Notes: generated from the sequence alone by a model not told the origin. 64,000 bases of DNA from Paraburkholderia hiiakae (GCF_904848665.1 NZ_CAJHCQ010000007.1:310001-374000), one strand, 5' to 3'; shown: positions 8,308 through 17,014, numbered from the stretch's first letter. Numbers and translations are program-made.

Positions 8308-9543
8308 ATGAAACGACGTGACTTTCTTGCAGCCGGCGCGACGGCAGCCGCCGCGGTAGCGGGTTCTGCGCTAGGGCTGCCCGGCGCGGCGCGCGCGCAA
8401 GGGACGGCGCCCGCGCACCCGGGCACGGCTAGCGGCTACGAGAACCTGCTGATTCTCGTCGAGCTCAAGGGCGGCAACGACGGCCTCAACACCGTCGTGC
8501 CTTTTGCCGATCCGCTCTATTACAGCTACCGGCAAACCATCGGCGTGCCGCGCGCGCAGGCGATACAACTGGACGAGCGCACGGCGTTGCATCCGGTGCT
8601 CGCGCCGCTCATGCCGATGTGGCGCGCGCACGAGCTCGCGATCGTGCAGGGCGTGAGCTACGCGCAGCCAAATCTTTCACACTTTCGGTCGATCGAGATC
8701 TGGGACACGGCTTCGCGCTCCAATGAATATCTGCGCGAAGGCTGGCTCACGCGCGCGTTCGCACGCGAGCCTGTGCCGCCTGGATTCGCCGCCGATGCGC
8801 TCGTGCTCGGCAGCGCCGAGATGGGGCCGCTCTCGAACGGCGCGCGCGCCATCGCGCTCGTGAATCCGGCGCAGTTCGCGCGCGCTTCGCGCCTCGTCAC
8901 GCCGGTCTCGCTCAAGGAACGCAACCCCGCGCTCGCGCATATCCTCGATGTCGAGAACGATATCGTGCGCGCCGCCGATGCCTTGCGGCCGCGCCCGGGT
9001 AATTACGCGCTGAAGACTGTGTTTGCGTCAGGTGCGTTCGGCGCGTCGATCAAGACGGCCATGCAGGCGCTCGCATCGAGCGACACCCCGCAAGGTGCGC
9101 CGGTGGCGGGGCGTGGCGTCGCGGTGATTCGTCTGACACTGAACGGCTTCGACACGCACCAGAACCAGCCGCAGCGTCACGCCGACTTGCTGCGCCAGTT
9201 CGCCGCGGGCATGGCGGCGATGCGCTCGGCGCTCGTGGAACTCGGGCGTTGGGATCGTACGCTGATCGTGACGTATGCGGAATTCGGGCGCCGCGTGCGC
9301 GAGAACCAAAGTCGCGGCACCGACCACGGTACGGCTTCGGCGCACTTCGTCGCGGGCGGGCGGGTGGCGGGCGGGCTCTATGGGCAGGCGCCGCAACTCG
9401 CGCGGCTCGATGGCAACGGCAATCTGCCGGTGGGCGTCGACTTCAGGCAGATCTATGCGACCGTGCTAGGCCCCTGGTGGGGGCTCGACGCGCAGGCCGT
9501 GCTACAGCAACGTTTCGAGCCGCTGCCGTTGCTGCGCGCGTAG
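8308..9543 (+). CDS. DUF1501 family protein with Tat signal
   Basis: 411 aa. It starts MKRRDFLAAGATAAAAVAG, a textbook twin-arginine signal (RRDFL) with cleavage expected after ARAQ near residue 31, so it should be exported folded. DUF1501 proteins belong to the alkaline-phosphatase/sulfatase-like superfamily. Visible conserved segments are LVELKGGNDGLNTVVPF at about 50-66, and TYAEFGRRVREN followed by GTDHGTA at about 325-345, the latter supplying likely metal-binding Asp and His. It is transcribed after the DUF1800 gene, its usual partner. It ends 14 bp from the convergent squalene-synthase-like gene with no obvious terminator between. Activity is unknown. Confidence 0.9.
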   Translation: MKRRDFLAAGATAAAAVAGSALGLPGAARAQGTAPAHPGTASGYENLLILVELKGGNDGLNTVVPFADPLYYSYRQTIGVPRAQAIQLDERTALHPVLAPLMPMWRAHELAIVQGVSYAQPNLSHFRSIEIWDTASRSNEYLREGWLTRAFAREPVPPGFAADALVLGSAEMGPLSNGARAIALVNPAQFARASRLVTPVSLKERNPALAHILDVENDIVRAADALRPRPGNYALKTVFASGAFGASIKTAMQALASSDTPQGAPVAGRGVAVIRLTLNGFDTHQNQPQRHADLLRQFAAGMAAMRSALVELGRWDRTLIVTYAEFGRRVRENQSRGTDHGTASAHFVAGGRVAGGLYGQAPQLARLDGNGNLPVGVDFRQIYATVLGPWWGLDAQAVLQQRFEPLPLLRA

Positions 9544-9557
9544 CGCGGGCACGAGCT

Positions 9558-10400
9558 TCAATTACGCCGCGCCGCGCGCCACGCGATCCACAGCTTGCGC
9601 ACGGGTGTGAGCACGATCTGCTGATGTAGCACCTGGTAGCCTTCGCGCTCGACTTCGTCGAGCAGCGCGAGTTCGAGCGCCGCGAGCGCACGCAAGGTGC
9701 GCTGGTCGCGCCGCGCCGGGGCGGGAATCGCGTCGAGCGCTGCGTGTACCGCTTCGCGCGCACGCGAGGTCTGGAACTGCATGAGCTCGGTGAACGCCGC
9801 GCTGTAGCGCCGGTTGATGAGATCGGCGGCGGTGACGTTGTAGCGCTGCAATTCGTCGATGGGGACGTAGATACGGCCATGGCGCGCGTCGTTGCCGATT
9901 TCCGGCACGAACTGGGCGAGCATGAGCGCGTTGCCAAGCGGCGCGGCCCAGCGCGCGGCGTCCTGGCGGTCCTCTTGCGTGCGCGCACTGAGTTGCGCCA
10001 CGAGCGAGGCGAACGTGCCGCCCACGCCCTCTATATAGCGTCGCAGATTCGGCAGATCGAGATAGCGCGCCTGCTCGAAATCCATCTCGAAGCCAGCGAG
10101 CAGCGCCTGCAAGTCGGGATAGACGGCATTCGCATCGTCGAGATGCTCGGCGAGCGCCTGCGTGACCGGATGCGCGGGATTGCCGGCGGCGAGCGCGGCC
10201 AGTTCCTTTTGCCACCAGGCGAGCTTCGTGCGGCCGACGGTAGGATCGCTTGTTTCTTTCGCGGTTTCCTCGAGCTCGCGGCGCAGCGCGAAGAGCGCGG
10301 TCAAGAGCGGTTGGCGCGCGGCGCGCGCCTGACGCAGCGCATAGTAAGTGCTCGAACCAGGGGGAGCCGCCTTTTGCAGGCAGTAGTCGTCGAAGTTCAC
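9558..10400 (-). CDS. Squalene/phytoene synthase-like protein with altered Asp-rich motifs
   Basis: About 280 aa from the GTG at 10400 (MNFDDYCLQKAAPPGSS). The fold family is trans-prenyl head-to-head synthases such as HpnD and CrtB. The first Asp-rich motif, DDxxD in enzymes, here reads EETAK (residues 45-49 within RELEETAKET). The second reads QFVPEIGND in place of NILRDVxED, keeping only the last Asp; DARHGRIYVP after it is conserved. These changes resemble the NDUFAF6-type branch that lost catalysis. It may therefore be an assembly or binding protein instead of a squalene-pathway enzyme. No hpn genes lie nearby. An in-frame ATG 48 nt upstream of the GTG (MLESRLYRRAALWPP) is possible but looks less family-like. 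Confidence 0.8.
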   Translation of the reverse strand: MNFDDYCLQKAAPPGSSTYYALRQARAARQPLLTALFALRRELEETAKETSDPTVGRTKLAWWQKELAALAAGNPAHPVTQALAEHLDDANAVYPDLQALLAGFEMDFEQARYLDLPNLRRYIEGVGGTFASLVAQLSARTQEDRQDAARWAAPLGNALMLAQFVPEIGNDARHGRIYVPIDELQRYNVTAADLINRRYSAAFTELMQFQTSRAREAVHAALDAIPAPARRDQRTLRALAALELALLDEVEREGYQVLHQQIVLTPVRKLWIAWRAARRN

Positions 10401-10832
10401 GGCGTTCGGAGATGTGGGGCGAAGCGGCTCGCGCGGCGGCCAGAGCGCGGCGCGACGGTAGAGCCGGGATTCTAGCATCGGCGCGGCTTCCGGCCGGCCC
10501 GGCAGGGCTGGCCGGCGCGCTGGACGATGCGTCGCCATGCCCTGTCGCGCACTGTTTTCAGGATGCAGACAAGCGTCAGGCAATCGGTTAGAATCTCGCG
10601 CTTGCGCTTTCTGACGCTTAGCTAGCGGCGCGCAGCCGGCACATAATGAAGCATCGCCGCCGGCGGACGTAGTCAGAAAGCAGGCTGGATTGCGGGCGAG
10701 GTGGACAACTCCGCCCGGCGTCTCACGAGGACTCGATCAGTCGGCATGTCGCACAGGGTTGTATCGCACGCGTCGTTTTGTAGTGATGCGCAGCGGTCCT
10801 GCCGGGCGCAAGAAGAGAAGCGCAAAGAATTC
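10401..10832. other. Intergenic region before tRNA-Leu
   Basis: No convincing gene in 432 bp. A weak promoter is possible with -35 CAGACA (10566-10571) and -10 TAGAAT (10589-10594), spacing 17, reading towards the tRNA. Two interlocking inverted repeats share one arm: AAGCGTCAG (10571-10579) with CTGACGCTT (10611-10619), and GCTTTCTGAC (10606-10615) with GTCAGAAAGC (10672-10681). These could form alternative structures in a leader RNA. Confidence 0.4.
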
Positions 10833-10919
10833 GCGTGAGTGGCGAAATTGGTAGACGCACCAGGTTTAGGTCCTGACGCCCGCAAGGGTGTGCCGGTTCG
10901 AGTCCGGCCTCACGCACCA
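10833..10919 (+). tRNA. tRNA-Leu (anticodon UAG)
   Basis: An 87-nt class II tRNA with encoded CCA. The acceptor arms GCGTGAG and CTCACGC pair perfectly, the anticodon loop TTTAGGT gives TAG at positions 34-36, a long variable arm follows, and the T loop is GGTTCGAGTCC. Reads CUA and related leucine codons. A strong terminator follows directly. Confidence 0.97.
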
Positions 10920-10923
10920 AAGT

Positions 10924-10964
10924 AAAAAGGCCATGTACCGTTAGGTACGTGGCCTTTTTGTTTG
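10924..10964 (+). terminator. Terminator after tRNA-Leu
   Basis: AAAAAGGCCATGTACC (10924-10939) pairs with GGTACGTGGCCTTTTT (10944-10959) through one G-T wobble, with a GTTA loop and further T residues. The A-tract on the left makes it able to act in both directions. Confidence 0.85.
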
Positions 10965-11051
10965 AGCGACGTTTGCGCAAAGGAAGTGCGATGGCGGCCT
11001 CGATCCTGCCGCCATCTGTTTAGCTTATTGCCTCTGCTCGCACGTACTGAC

Positions 11052-11498
11052 TTACAGCTCGGTCTGCATGGCTTCGATCACCTTGTCGAGCGCGCGCGCG
11101 AGTGCGTCGCGCTCCTTGTCGTCGAGGCTCGCGAAGAGGTCGACATTCCACTTGCGCGCGATGGGCATGACCTTGCGATACAGCGCGCGTCCATCGGTTG
11201 TGAGCGAAACGAGCACGAGGCGTCCGTCTTCCTCGCTCGTGTCGCGCTGCATGAGGCCGCGGCGCATCAGCGCCTCGGCTGCACGGCTTGCCTGGCTCTT
11301 GTCGAGATTCGCGTGACGCGCAAGCTCCATCACGGAAAACGGGCCGAACGCCCCCACAGCTGCAATGAGCCGAGCCTCCGGAAGTGTGATGCCGAGCTTC
11401 GCCTGGTAGCGTTCGCTGGCGCCCCGTTCGGAGAGTTTGTTCAGGACATGCAGCCGATAGGTGAGGAATTGTTCGAGTCCGGCTTTGCTTGCCTTCAT
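11052..11498 (-). CDS. MarR family transcriptional regulator
   Basis: 148 aa, a dimeric winged-helix regulator. The recognition region runs from FSVMELARHANLDKSQASRAAEALMRRGLMQR (about residues 48-79) into the wing DTSEEDGRLVLVSLT, where the DxR motif is conserved. Terminal helices would form the dimer interface. ATG 11498 (MKASKAGLEQFL) is preceded by AGGACTCCC; longer in-frame extensions have no family resemblance. The target is unknown. It sits alone between tRNA-Leu and glycerate kinase, transcribed in the same direction as the latter but 234 bp away, so no clear target or ligand follows from context. MarR proteins commonly respond to phenolic ligands. Confidence 0.88.
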   Translation of the reverse strand: MKASKAGLEQFLTYRLHVLNKLSERGASERYQAKLGITLPEARLIAAVGAFGPFSVMELARHANLDKSQASRAAEALMRRGLMQRDTSEEDGRLVLVSLTTDGRALYRKVMPIARKWNVDLFASLDDKERDALARALDKVIEAMQTEL

Positions 11499-11703
11499 GG
11501 GAGTCCTGGTCTGGTCGCTTGGGAAGGGCGCGAAACGTGTCGCGATTCCATGATTGTTGCCCCATCTTGCGCGCGGGTCAACGCATCCGAACCCTTGTGC
11601 GGCGCGTCCGGTACCGTGCACGAATCTATTAATCGCTTACTGCAGAATGGGTGACGCGCGTATTCAACAAATCGGACAACGAATCCCGGGTTCCAACGAC
11701 CAC

Positions 11704-11724
11704 GCCGGGGCGGCGAGCCCCGGC
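11704..11724 (-). terminator. GC hairpin downstream of glycerate kinase
   Basis: GCCGGGGC and GCCCCGGC (8-bp arms, loop GGCGA) lie 9 bp beyond the stop of the minus-strand glycerate kinase gene. There is no T-tract, so it may stabilise the mRNA end rather than terminate alone. Confidence 0.4.
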
Positions 11725-11732
11725 GAATCTGC

Positions 11733-12890
11733 CTAGATGGATGTACGCGCAGCGTATTTGAGGCGGGTGAGCTGCTCGGCTTCGTTGGCAAGGAGTCGTG
11801 CGGCGTCGCGAATCGCGGTTTCGAGCGTGATGGGGCCCGGCGCAGGCGAGAAGCAGCCGCTGAAATGCTCCGCGAGGCGCGGCAGAGCGGCTGCGTCCAC
11901 GGCGCCCGAGAGTAGCGTGGCGGGCACGTTCACGGCCGCGGCGTGGCGGCAGGCGATAAACGGCGCCTTACCGTGCAGCGTCTGCACGTCCGAGCGGCCT
12001 TCGCCGGTGATGAGCCAGTCGGCGCGATCGAGCGCTTCGTCCAGACCGATGGTGCGCGCAACGACTTCGGCGCCCGGCTCGAAGCTCGCTCCGAGCATGC
12101 GTAGCGCGAAACCCAGGCCGCCGGCCGCGCCGGAGCCCGCTTCGTCGCGCACGCGGCGACCCAGCGCCGCTTCGAGCAGATCGGCGAAACGGCCGAGCGC
12201 TGCGTCGATCGGCGCGACCTGCTCGGGCGTTACGCCTTTTTGCGGGCCGAACACGGCAGTCGCGCCGTGCTCACCCGTGAGTGGATTGTCCACGTCCGAC
12301 ATGCCGACGAACGACGCCTCGCGAAGTCGCGCGTCGAGCCCGGAAACGTCCACGCGCGCCACTTGCGCGAGCGCTTGCGGCGTGGGCTCGAGAGGCTTGC
12401 CGGCGGCGTCGAAGAGTTGCAGGCCGAGGCCCGCGAGCAAGCCTGCGCCGGCGTCGTTGGTGCTGCTGCCGCCGAGCGCCACATAAAAGCGCCGTACGCC
12501 TTCGTCGAGCAGCGCGCGGATCGCTTCGCCCATGCCGCGCGTACTGCGCGCGTCCACCGGCACGCCCATGCCCACCGGGTCCGTGATACCGACGATCTCG
12601 GCGGTTTCGACGATCGCGCTGCCGTCGTTCAGCAGGCCGACCGCGGCGTCGCGCTTCGGGCCCGCTGCGCCTTCCACGTTGAGTATGCGGCGCTCGCCGC
12701 CCATCGACAGCATGGCGTCGAGCGTGCCTTCACCTCCATCGGCCATGGGGCGGATGCGGATGTCGGCGTCGGCGCGCACGCGACGGATGCCCTCGGCGAT
12801 CGCCGCGGCGACCCCATCCGCGCTGAGCGAACCTTTGAAAGAATCAGGAGCAATGACGATAACGGGAGCGTCAGTCGACGAATTCGGCAT
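11733..12890 (-). CDS. Glycerate kinase (GarK/GlxK family)
   Basis: Phosphorylates D-glycerate, normally to 2-phosphoglycerate, feeding glyoxylate or sugar-acid catabolism into glycolysis. 385 aa, the standard length. Family landmarks are IAPDSFKGSLSA at residues 13-24, PMADGGEGTLDAM near 48-60, and ALGGSSTNDAGAGLLAGLG near 139-157, all characteristic of glycerate kinase type 1. No glyoxylate carboligase or tartronate semialdehyde reductase gene adjoins it. The ATG at 12890 fits the N-terminus MPNSSTDAPVIVIAPDS. It diverges from tig across 417 bp. Confidence 0.92.
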   Translation of the reverse strand: MPNSSTDAPVIVIAPDSFKGSLSADGVAAAIAEGIRRVRADADIRIRPMADGGEGTLDAMLSMGGERRILNVEGAAGPKRDAAVGLLNDGSAIVETAEIVGITDPVGMGVPVDARSTRGMGEAIRALLDEGVRRFYVALGGSSTNDAGAGLLAGLGLQLFDAAGKPLEPTPQALAQVARVDVSGLDARLREASFVGMSDVDNPLTGEHGATAVFGPQKGVTPEQVAPIDAALGRFADLLEAALGRRVRDEAGSGAAGGLGFALRMLGASFEPGAEVVARTIGLDEALDRADWLITGEGRSDVQTLHGKAPFIACRHAAAVNVPATLLSGAVDAAALPRLAEHFSGCFSPAPGPITLETAIRDAARLLANEAEQLTRLKYAARTSI

Positions 12891-13307
12891 GGTGTCTCTG
12901 CTGGAAGAATTGTGTTGGGAGCGGCTGCGGCCGGCGGGGCGTCCGGCGCGAGCGTAAGCTTAACAGCCTCGCCGCATGCGCTGGATAACGCCGTTGCGAT
13001 AGCGCGGATCGGGGCGCATTTCAGGCTCGCACGAGGTTAAAAGCAGCGCAAAAGTGGGTCAAAAACAGGCTCAGCGCGCACCCAAACGGCAATTCCACTG
13101 GCACCGGGAAATAGTTTGCTAAAATGCTTGGCTCTTTTGACGGAACCGCACCGCAAGCCGCCCGTTTCGGCGCTGTTGAGCGGCGCGTGAGGCGCCTGCG
13201 TTCAGCTCCAAAGCGGGTTGCTGGACCCTATCGGACACCAGCGGACCGCGGCACGCAAAGACCACAGATTACTGATTCGCTCGAACAATTTTAGGACGAT
13301 TGAAGCC
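12891..13307. other. Divergent upstream region of glycerate kinase and tig
   Basis: 417 bp without a convincing gene. Apart from the extended -10 element recorded separately and a run of As around 13030-13075, I see no repeats or structures that stand out. The tig leader would be about 175 nt from that promoter. Confidence 0.5.
13117..13125 (+). promoter_or_regulatory. Candidate extended -10 promoter for tig
   Basis: TGC followed by TAAAAT is an extended -10 element in an otherwise GC-rich region. I see no good -35 at the usual distance, which extended -10 promoters can tolerate. Confidence 0.4.
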
Positions 13308-14654
13308 ATGGCTAACGTTGTTGAAAACCTCGGCAAGCTCGAACGCCGCGTGACGATTTCCCTGCCGAAGGATGCCGTGCAGAAAGAAATCGATTCGCGC
13401 ATCCGTAAACTCGCCAAGAATGTGCGCATGCCGGGTTTCCGCCCGGGCAAGGTGCCGCTCAAGATGGTCACGCAGCAGTATTCGGGCCAGGTCGAAGCCG
13501 AAGTCCTGAGCGACAAGGTCGGCAAGGAATTCTTCGACATCAGCCGCGCCGAGAACCTGCGCGTTGCCGGTCAGCCGAGCTTCGCTCCGAAGTCGGAAGC
13601 TGCTGAAGGCGACTACGCGTTCGACGCGACCTTCGAGGTCTATCCGGAAGTGAAGCTCGGCGACGTCGCAACGGCCGAAATCGAGCGCACGACCACGAGC
13701 ATCACCGAAGCCGAAATCGACCGCACGCTCGACATCCTGCGCAAGCAGCGCGTGCACTTCCACGCTCGCGGGGAAGCCGGCGAGCACGGTGACGGCGGCG
13801 CCGACACCGCAGCGAAGGAAGGCGACCGCGTGACGGTCGACTTCGTCGGCAAGATCGACGACGTCGCGTTCCCGGGCGGCACCGCTGAAGGCTTCGCATT
13901 CGTGCTGGGCGAAGGCCGCATGCTGCCGGAATTCGAAAAGGCGGCGATCGGCCTGAAGAAGGGCGAGTCGCGCGAATTCGACCTCGCGTTCCCCGAGGAC
14001 TATCACGGCAAGGACGTCGCCGGCAAGACGGCGAAGTTCACGATCACGATGCAGCAGATCGAGTGGCCGCACCTGCCGGAAATCGACGCTGAATTCGCAA
14101 AGTCGCTCGGCATCGCCGACGGCGACCTCGTGAAGATGCGCGCTGAAATCAAGGACAACCTCGAGCGCGAGGCGAAGCGCCGCACGCAGTCCATCGTCAA
14201 GAACCAGGTGATGGACGCGCTCCTGAAGATCTCCGAACTCGACGTGCCGAACGCACTCGTCGAGCAGGATCAGGAGCGCCTCGTCGAAATGGCGCGCGCC
14301 GACCTCGCGCAGCGTGGCGTGCCCAACGCCAAGGACGCGCCGATCCCGGCCGAAATGTTCAAGGAACAAGCCGAGCGCCGCGTGAAGCTCGGTCTCGTGC
14401 TCGCCGAACTCGTGAAGGCCAACAGCCTCGAGGCAAAGCCGGAGCAGATCCGTGCTGAAGTCGACGAATTCGCGAAAAGCTATGAGGACCCGAAGGAGGT
14501 CGTGCGCTGGTATTATTCCAACCAGCAGCGTCTGGCCGAAATGGAAGCCTACGTCGTCGAATCGAACGTCGTGGACTTCGTGCTCGGCAAGGCCAAGGTG
14601 ACGGACAAGCAAGTTAGCTTCGAAGAACTGGCAAGCGCGACGGCGCAGGCTTAA
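13308..14654 (+). CDS. tig: Trigger factor
   Basis: Ribosome-associated chaperone and peptidyl-prolyl isomerase that receives nascent chains at the exit tunnel. 448 aa. The N-terminal ribosome-binding domain carries the signature GFRPGKVPLKM at residues 43-53. The FKBP-type PPIase domain begins at about 160 with GDRVTVDFVGKIDD, and the long helical C-terminal domain forms the chaperone arms. A short polar stretch (EAGEHGDGGADTAAKEG) precedes the PPIase domain. ATG 13308 gives MANVVENLGKLERRV, the normal N-terminus; the reading frame is open further upstream but without homology. It is first in the tig-clpP-clpX-lon series common in proteobacteria, and is followed by a terminator. Confidence 0.97.
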   Translation: MANVVENLGKLERRVTISLPKDAVQKEIDSRIRKLAKNVRMPGFRPGKVPLKMVTQQYSGQVEAEVLSDKVGKEFFDISRAENLRVAGQPSFAPKSEAAEGDYAFDATFEVYPEVKLGDVATAEIERTTTSITEAEIDRTLDILRKQRVHFHARGEAGEHGDGGADTAAKEGDRVTVDFVGKIDDVAFPGGTAEGFAFVLGEGRMLPEFEKAAIGLKKGESREFDLAFPEDYHGKDVAGKTAKFTITMQQIEWPHLPEIDAEFAKSLGIADGDLVKMRAEIKDNLEREAKRRTQSIVKNQVMDALLKISELDVPNALVEQDQERLVEMARADLAQRGVPNAKDAPIPAEMFKEQAERRVKLGLVLAELVKANSLEAKPEQIRAEVDEFAKSYEDPKEVVRWYYSNQQRLAEMEAYVVESNVVDFVLGKAKVTDKQVSFEELASATAQA

Positions 14655-14665
14655 ATCTGCCCGCT

Positions 14666-14712
14666 ACGGCGTGCCGGCTGTCGGAGCGACCGACGGCCAG
14701 CACGCCGTTTTT
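14666..14712 (+). terminator. Terminator between tig and clpP
   Basis: ACGGCGTGC (14666-14674) pairs with GCACGCCGT (14700-14708), with inner pairing of TGTCGG and CCGACG, followed by TTTTT. It starts 12 bp after the tig stop and would at least partly separate tig from clpPX expression. Confidence 0.8.
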
Positions 14713-14746
14713 GTATCCGCAGGTTTTAGCCATGCTGACCGTGTGG

Positions 14747-14774
14747 TTGATTTAACCAGGGTCCGTCGCCATAC
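14747..14774 (+). promoter_or_regulatory. Possible heat-shock type promoter of clpP
   Basis: TTGATT (14747-14752) and CGCCATAC (14767-14774) are 14 bp apart, a loose match to sigma32 spacing and to the CCCCAT -10 element. clpP is a sigma32 target in many proteobacteria, which is the main reason to suggest it. Weak on sequence alone. Confidence 0.28.
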
Positions 14775-14814
14775 AGGTATATCAGAAGAACTTTTCCAGA
14801 CAAGGATGCACCGC

Positions 14815-15468
14815 ATGACCATTCGCGCTCAATCGCTGGATACGTTGACCTCCCACTCGTCGCGGGACTTCGACCCGCAGGCGCTCGGCCTCGTGCCGAT
14901 CGTCGTCGAAACGAGCGGGCGCGGCGAACGTTCCTACGACATCTACTCGCGCCTGCTCAAGGAGCGCGTGGTGTTCCTGGTCGGCGAAGTGAACGACCAG
15001 ACGGCGAACCTCGTGGTCGCCCAGCTGTTGTTCCTCGAAAGCGAAAACCCGGACAAGGACATCAGCCTGTACATCAACAGCCCGGGCGGCTCGGTGTCGG
15101 CCGGCATGGCGATTTACGACACGATGCAGTTCATCAAACCAGACGTTTCGACCCTTTGCATGGGCCTCGCGGCTAGCATGGGCGCGTTCCTGCTGGCGTC
15201 GGGCGCCAAGGGCAAGCGTTTCGCGTTGCCGAATTCGCGCGTGATGATTCACCAGCCGCTCGGCGGCGCGCGCGGTCAGGCTTCGGACATCGAAATCCAG
15301 GCTCGCGAAATTCTGTACCTGAAGGAGCGCCTGAACCAGTTGCTCGCGCACCATACGGGTCAGCCGGTCGAGCGCATTGCGCGCGACACGGATCGCGACA
15401 ATTTCATGTCGGGTGACGACGCTCAGGCATACGGTCTCGTCGACCAGGTTCTGCACAAGCGTCCTTAA
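14815..15468 (+). CDS. clpP: ATP-dependent Clp protease proteolytic subunit ClpP
   Basis: Serine peptidase forming the 14-subunit barrel that degrades substrates unfolded by ClpX or ClpA. 217 aa. The catalytic triad is Ser121 (GLAASMGAFLL), His146 (VMIHQPLGG) and Asp195 (RDTDRDNFMSG), with the same spacing as in E. coli. GSVSAGMAIYDTM is the conserved region before the Ser. I chose ATG 14815 (MTIRAQSLDT) because AAGG lies nine bases upstream; ATG 14806 overlaps that site. A short N-terminal propeptide is expected before the IVVETSGRGERSYDIYSRLL segment. clpX follows after 247 bp. Confidence 0.97.
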   Translation: MTIRAQSLDTLTSHSSRDFDPQALGLVPIVVETSGRGERSYDIYSRLLKERVVFLVGEVNDQTANLVVAQLLFLESENPDKDISLYINSPGGSVSAGMAIYDTMQFIKPDVSTLCMGLAASMGAFLLASGAKGKRFALPNSRVMIHQPLGGARGQASDIEIQAREILYLKERLNQLLAHHTGQPVERIARDTDRDNFMSGDDAQAYGLVDQVLHKRP

Positions 15469-15715
15469 GCTGCGCGAGCGTTTTTGCGCGTCCGACCCTG
15501 CGAAGGGCGGCGCGCAAGCGAAGTCCTAAAGGAACAGCTCGGCCCCCGTACAAAAGGGGATAGCCGACGCCGCGCAGACCTTGTGAAATAATCGGCAAAC
15601 GCGCTTCGCGGCCTGCGGCCCCCAACGCCGTCACAGCAAGCGGTTCACGCACCCTCCGGCCTGGCCGGGGGAAACGGCGTATCATGTAACAGAGTGTCCG
15701 GAGGCTCATTTATCC

Positions 15716-16987
15716 ATGGCGGACAAGAAAGGTTCTAACAGCGAGAAGCTGTTGTATTGCTCGTTTTGCGGCAAGAGCCAGCATGAGGTGAAAAAGCTCA
15801 TCGCTGGTCCGTCGGTCTTCATCTGCGATGAATGCATCGACCTGTGCAACGAGATCATTCGCGACGAAGCCGCCGGTGCGGGCGTCGACGCGGCGCTGTC
15901 GCGCTCGGACCTGCCGAGCCCGCAGGAGATCCGCGACATCCTCGACCAGTACGTTATCGGGCAGGAACGCGCGAAGAAGATCCTCGCAGTGGCGGTGTAC
16001 AACCACTACAAGCGTCTGAAGCACCTCGACAAGAAGGACGACGTCGAACTCTCCAAGAGCAACATCCTCTTGATCGGGCCCACGGGCTCGGGCAAGACGC
16101 TGCTCGCGCAGACGCTCGCTCGCCTTCTGAACGTGCCGTTCGTGATCGCGGACGCCACCACGCTGACCGAAGCCGGTTACGTGGGCGAAGACGTCGAGAA
16201 CATCATTCAGAAGCTGCTGCAGAACTGCAATTACGAGGTCGACAAGGCGCAGCGCGGCATCGTCTATATCGACGAAATCGACAAGATCAGCCGCAAATCG
16301 GACAACCCGTCGATCACGCGCGACGTGTCGGGCGAGGGCGTGCAGCAGGCGCTGCTCAAGCTCGTCGAGGGCACGATGGCTTCGGTGCCGCCGCAGGGCG
16401 GCCGCAAGCATCCGAACCAGGATTTCATCCAGGTCGACACGACCAATATCCTGTTCATTTGCGGCGGCGCGTTCGACGGTCTGGAAAAGGTCATTACCGA
16501 CCGCACGGAAAAGACCGGCATTGGTTTTGGCGCGAGCGTGAAGAGCAAGCAGGAGCGCGACACTGGCGAAGTGCTGCGCGAAACGGAACCGGAAGATCTG
16601 ATCAAGTTCGGCCTGATTCCCGAACTGATCGGCCGTCTGCCCGTTGTCGCCACGCTCGGCAAGCTCGACGAAGCCGCGCTCATGAAGATTCTGGTCGAGC
16701 CGAAGAATGCGCTCGTCAAGCAGTATCACAAGCTCTTTAACATGGAGCGTGTGGAGCTGGAAATTCGTCCGGCCGCGCTGCAGGCCGTCGCCCGCAAGGC
16801 GATCCGCCGCAAGACCGGGGCCCGTGGCCTGCGCTCGATCCTGGAACAGGCATTGCTCGACGTGATGTACGATCTGCCGGCCATGAAGGGCGTGAGCAAG
16901 GTCATCATCGACGACAACGTGATCGATGGCGATGGCAAACCGCTGCTGATCTACGAGGACGCGCCGAAGGTTGCAGGGTCGAACTGA
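15716..16987 (+). CDS. clpX: ATP-dependent Clp protease ATPase subunit ClpX
   Basis: AAA+ unfoldase that feeds substrates to ClpP. 423 aa. The N-terminal zinc-binding domain has Cys15, Cys18, Cys37 and Cys40. Walker A is GPTGSGKT at 121-128, and Walker B lies in GIVYIDEIDKI at about 181-191. The pore loop GYVGEDVE and the IGF loop GIGFGASV, which docks on ClpP, are both visible. The region between clpP and clpX is 247 bp, has no clear terminator and contains GTGAAATAAT near 15583, so a separate promoter is possible. A terminator lies 28 bp past the stop. Confidence 0.98.
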   Translation: MADKKGSNSEKLLYCSFCGKSQHEVKKLIAGPSVFICDECIDLCNEIIRDEAAGAGVDAALSRSDLPSPQEIRDILDQYVIGQERAKKILAVAVYNHYKRLKHLDKKDDVELSKSNILLIGPTGSGKTLLAQTLARLLNVPFVIADATTLTEAGYVGEDVENIIQKLLQNCNYEVDKAQRGIVYIDEIDKISRKSDNPSITRDVSGEGVQQALLKLVEGTMASVPPQGGRKHPNQDFIQVDTTNILFICGGAFDGLEKVITDRTEKTGIGFGASVKSKQERDTGEVLRETEPEDLIKFGLIPELIGRLPVVATLGKLDEAALMKILVEPKNALVKQYHKLFNMERVELEIRPAALQAVARKAIRRKTGARGLRSILEQALLDVMYDLPAMKGVSKVIIDDNVIDGDGKPLLIYEDAPKVAGSN

Positions 16988-17014
16988 TAGTGGTGATCGG
17001 CTAAAGAGTTCCGG

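Noticed and set aside
15583..15595. TGTGAAATAATCGG as the clpX promoter
   Set aside because: The -10 is plausible but no -35 stands at a workable distance, so I mention it only under clpX.
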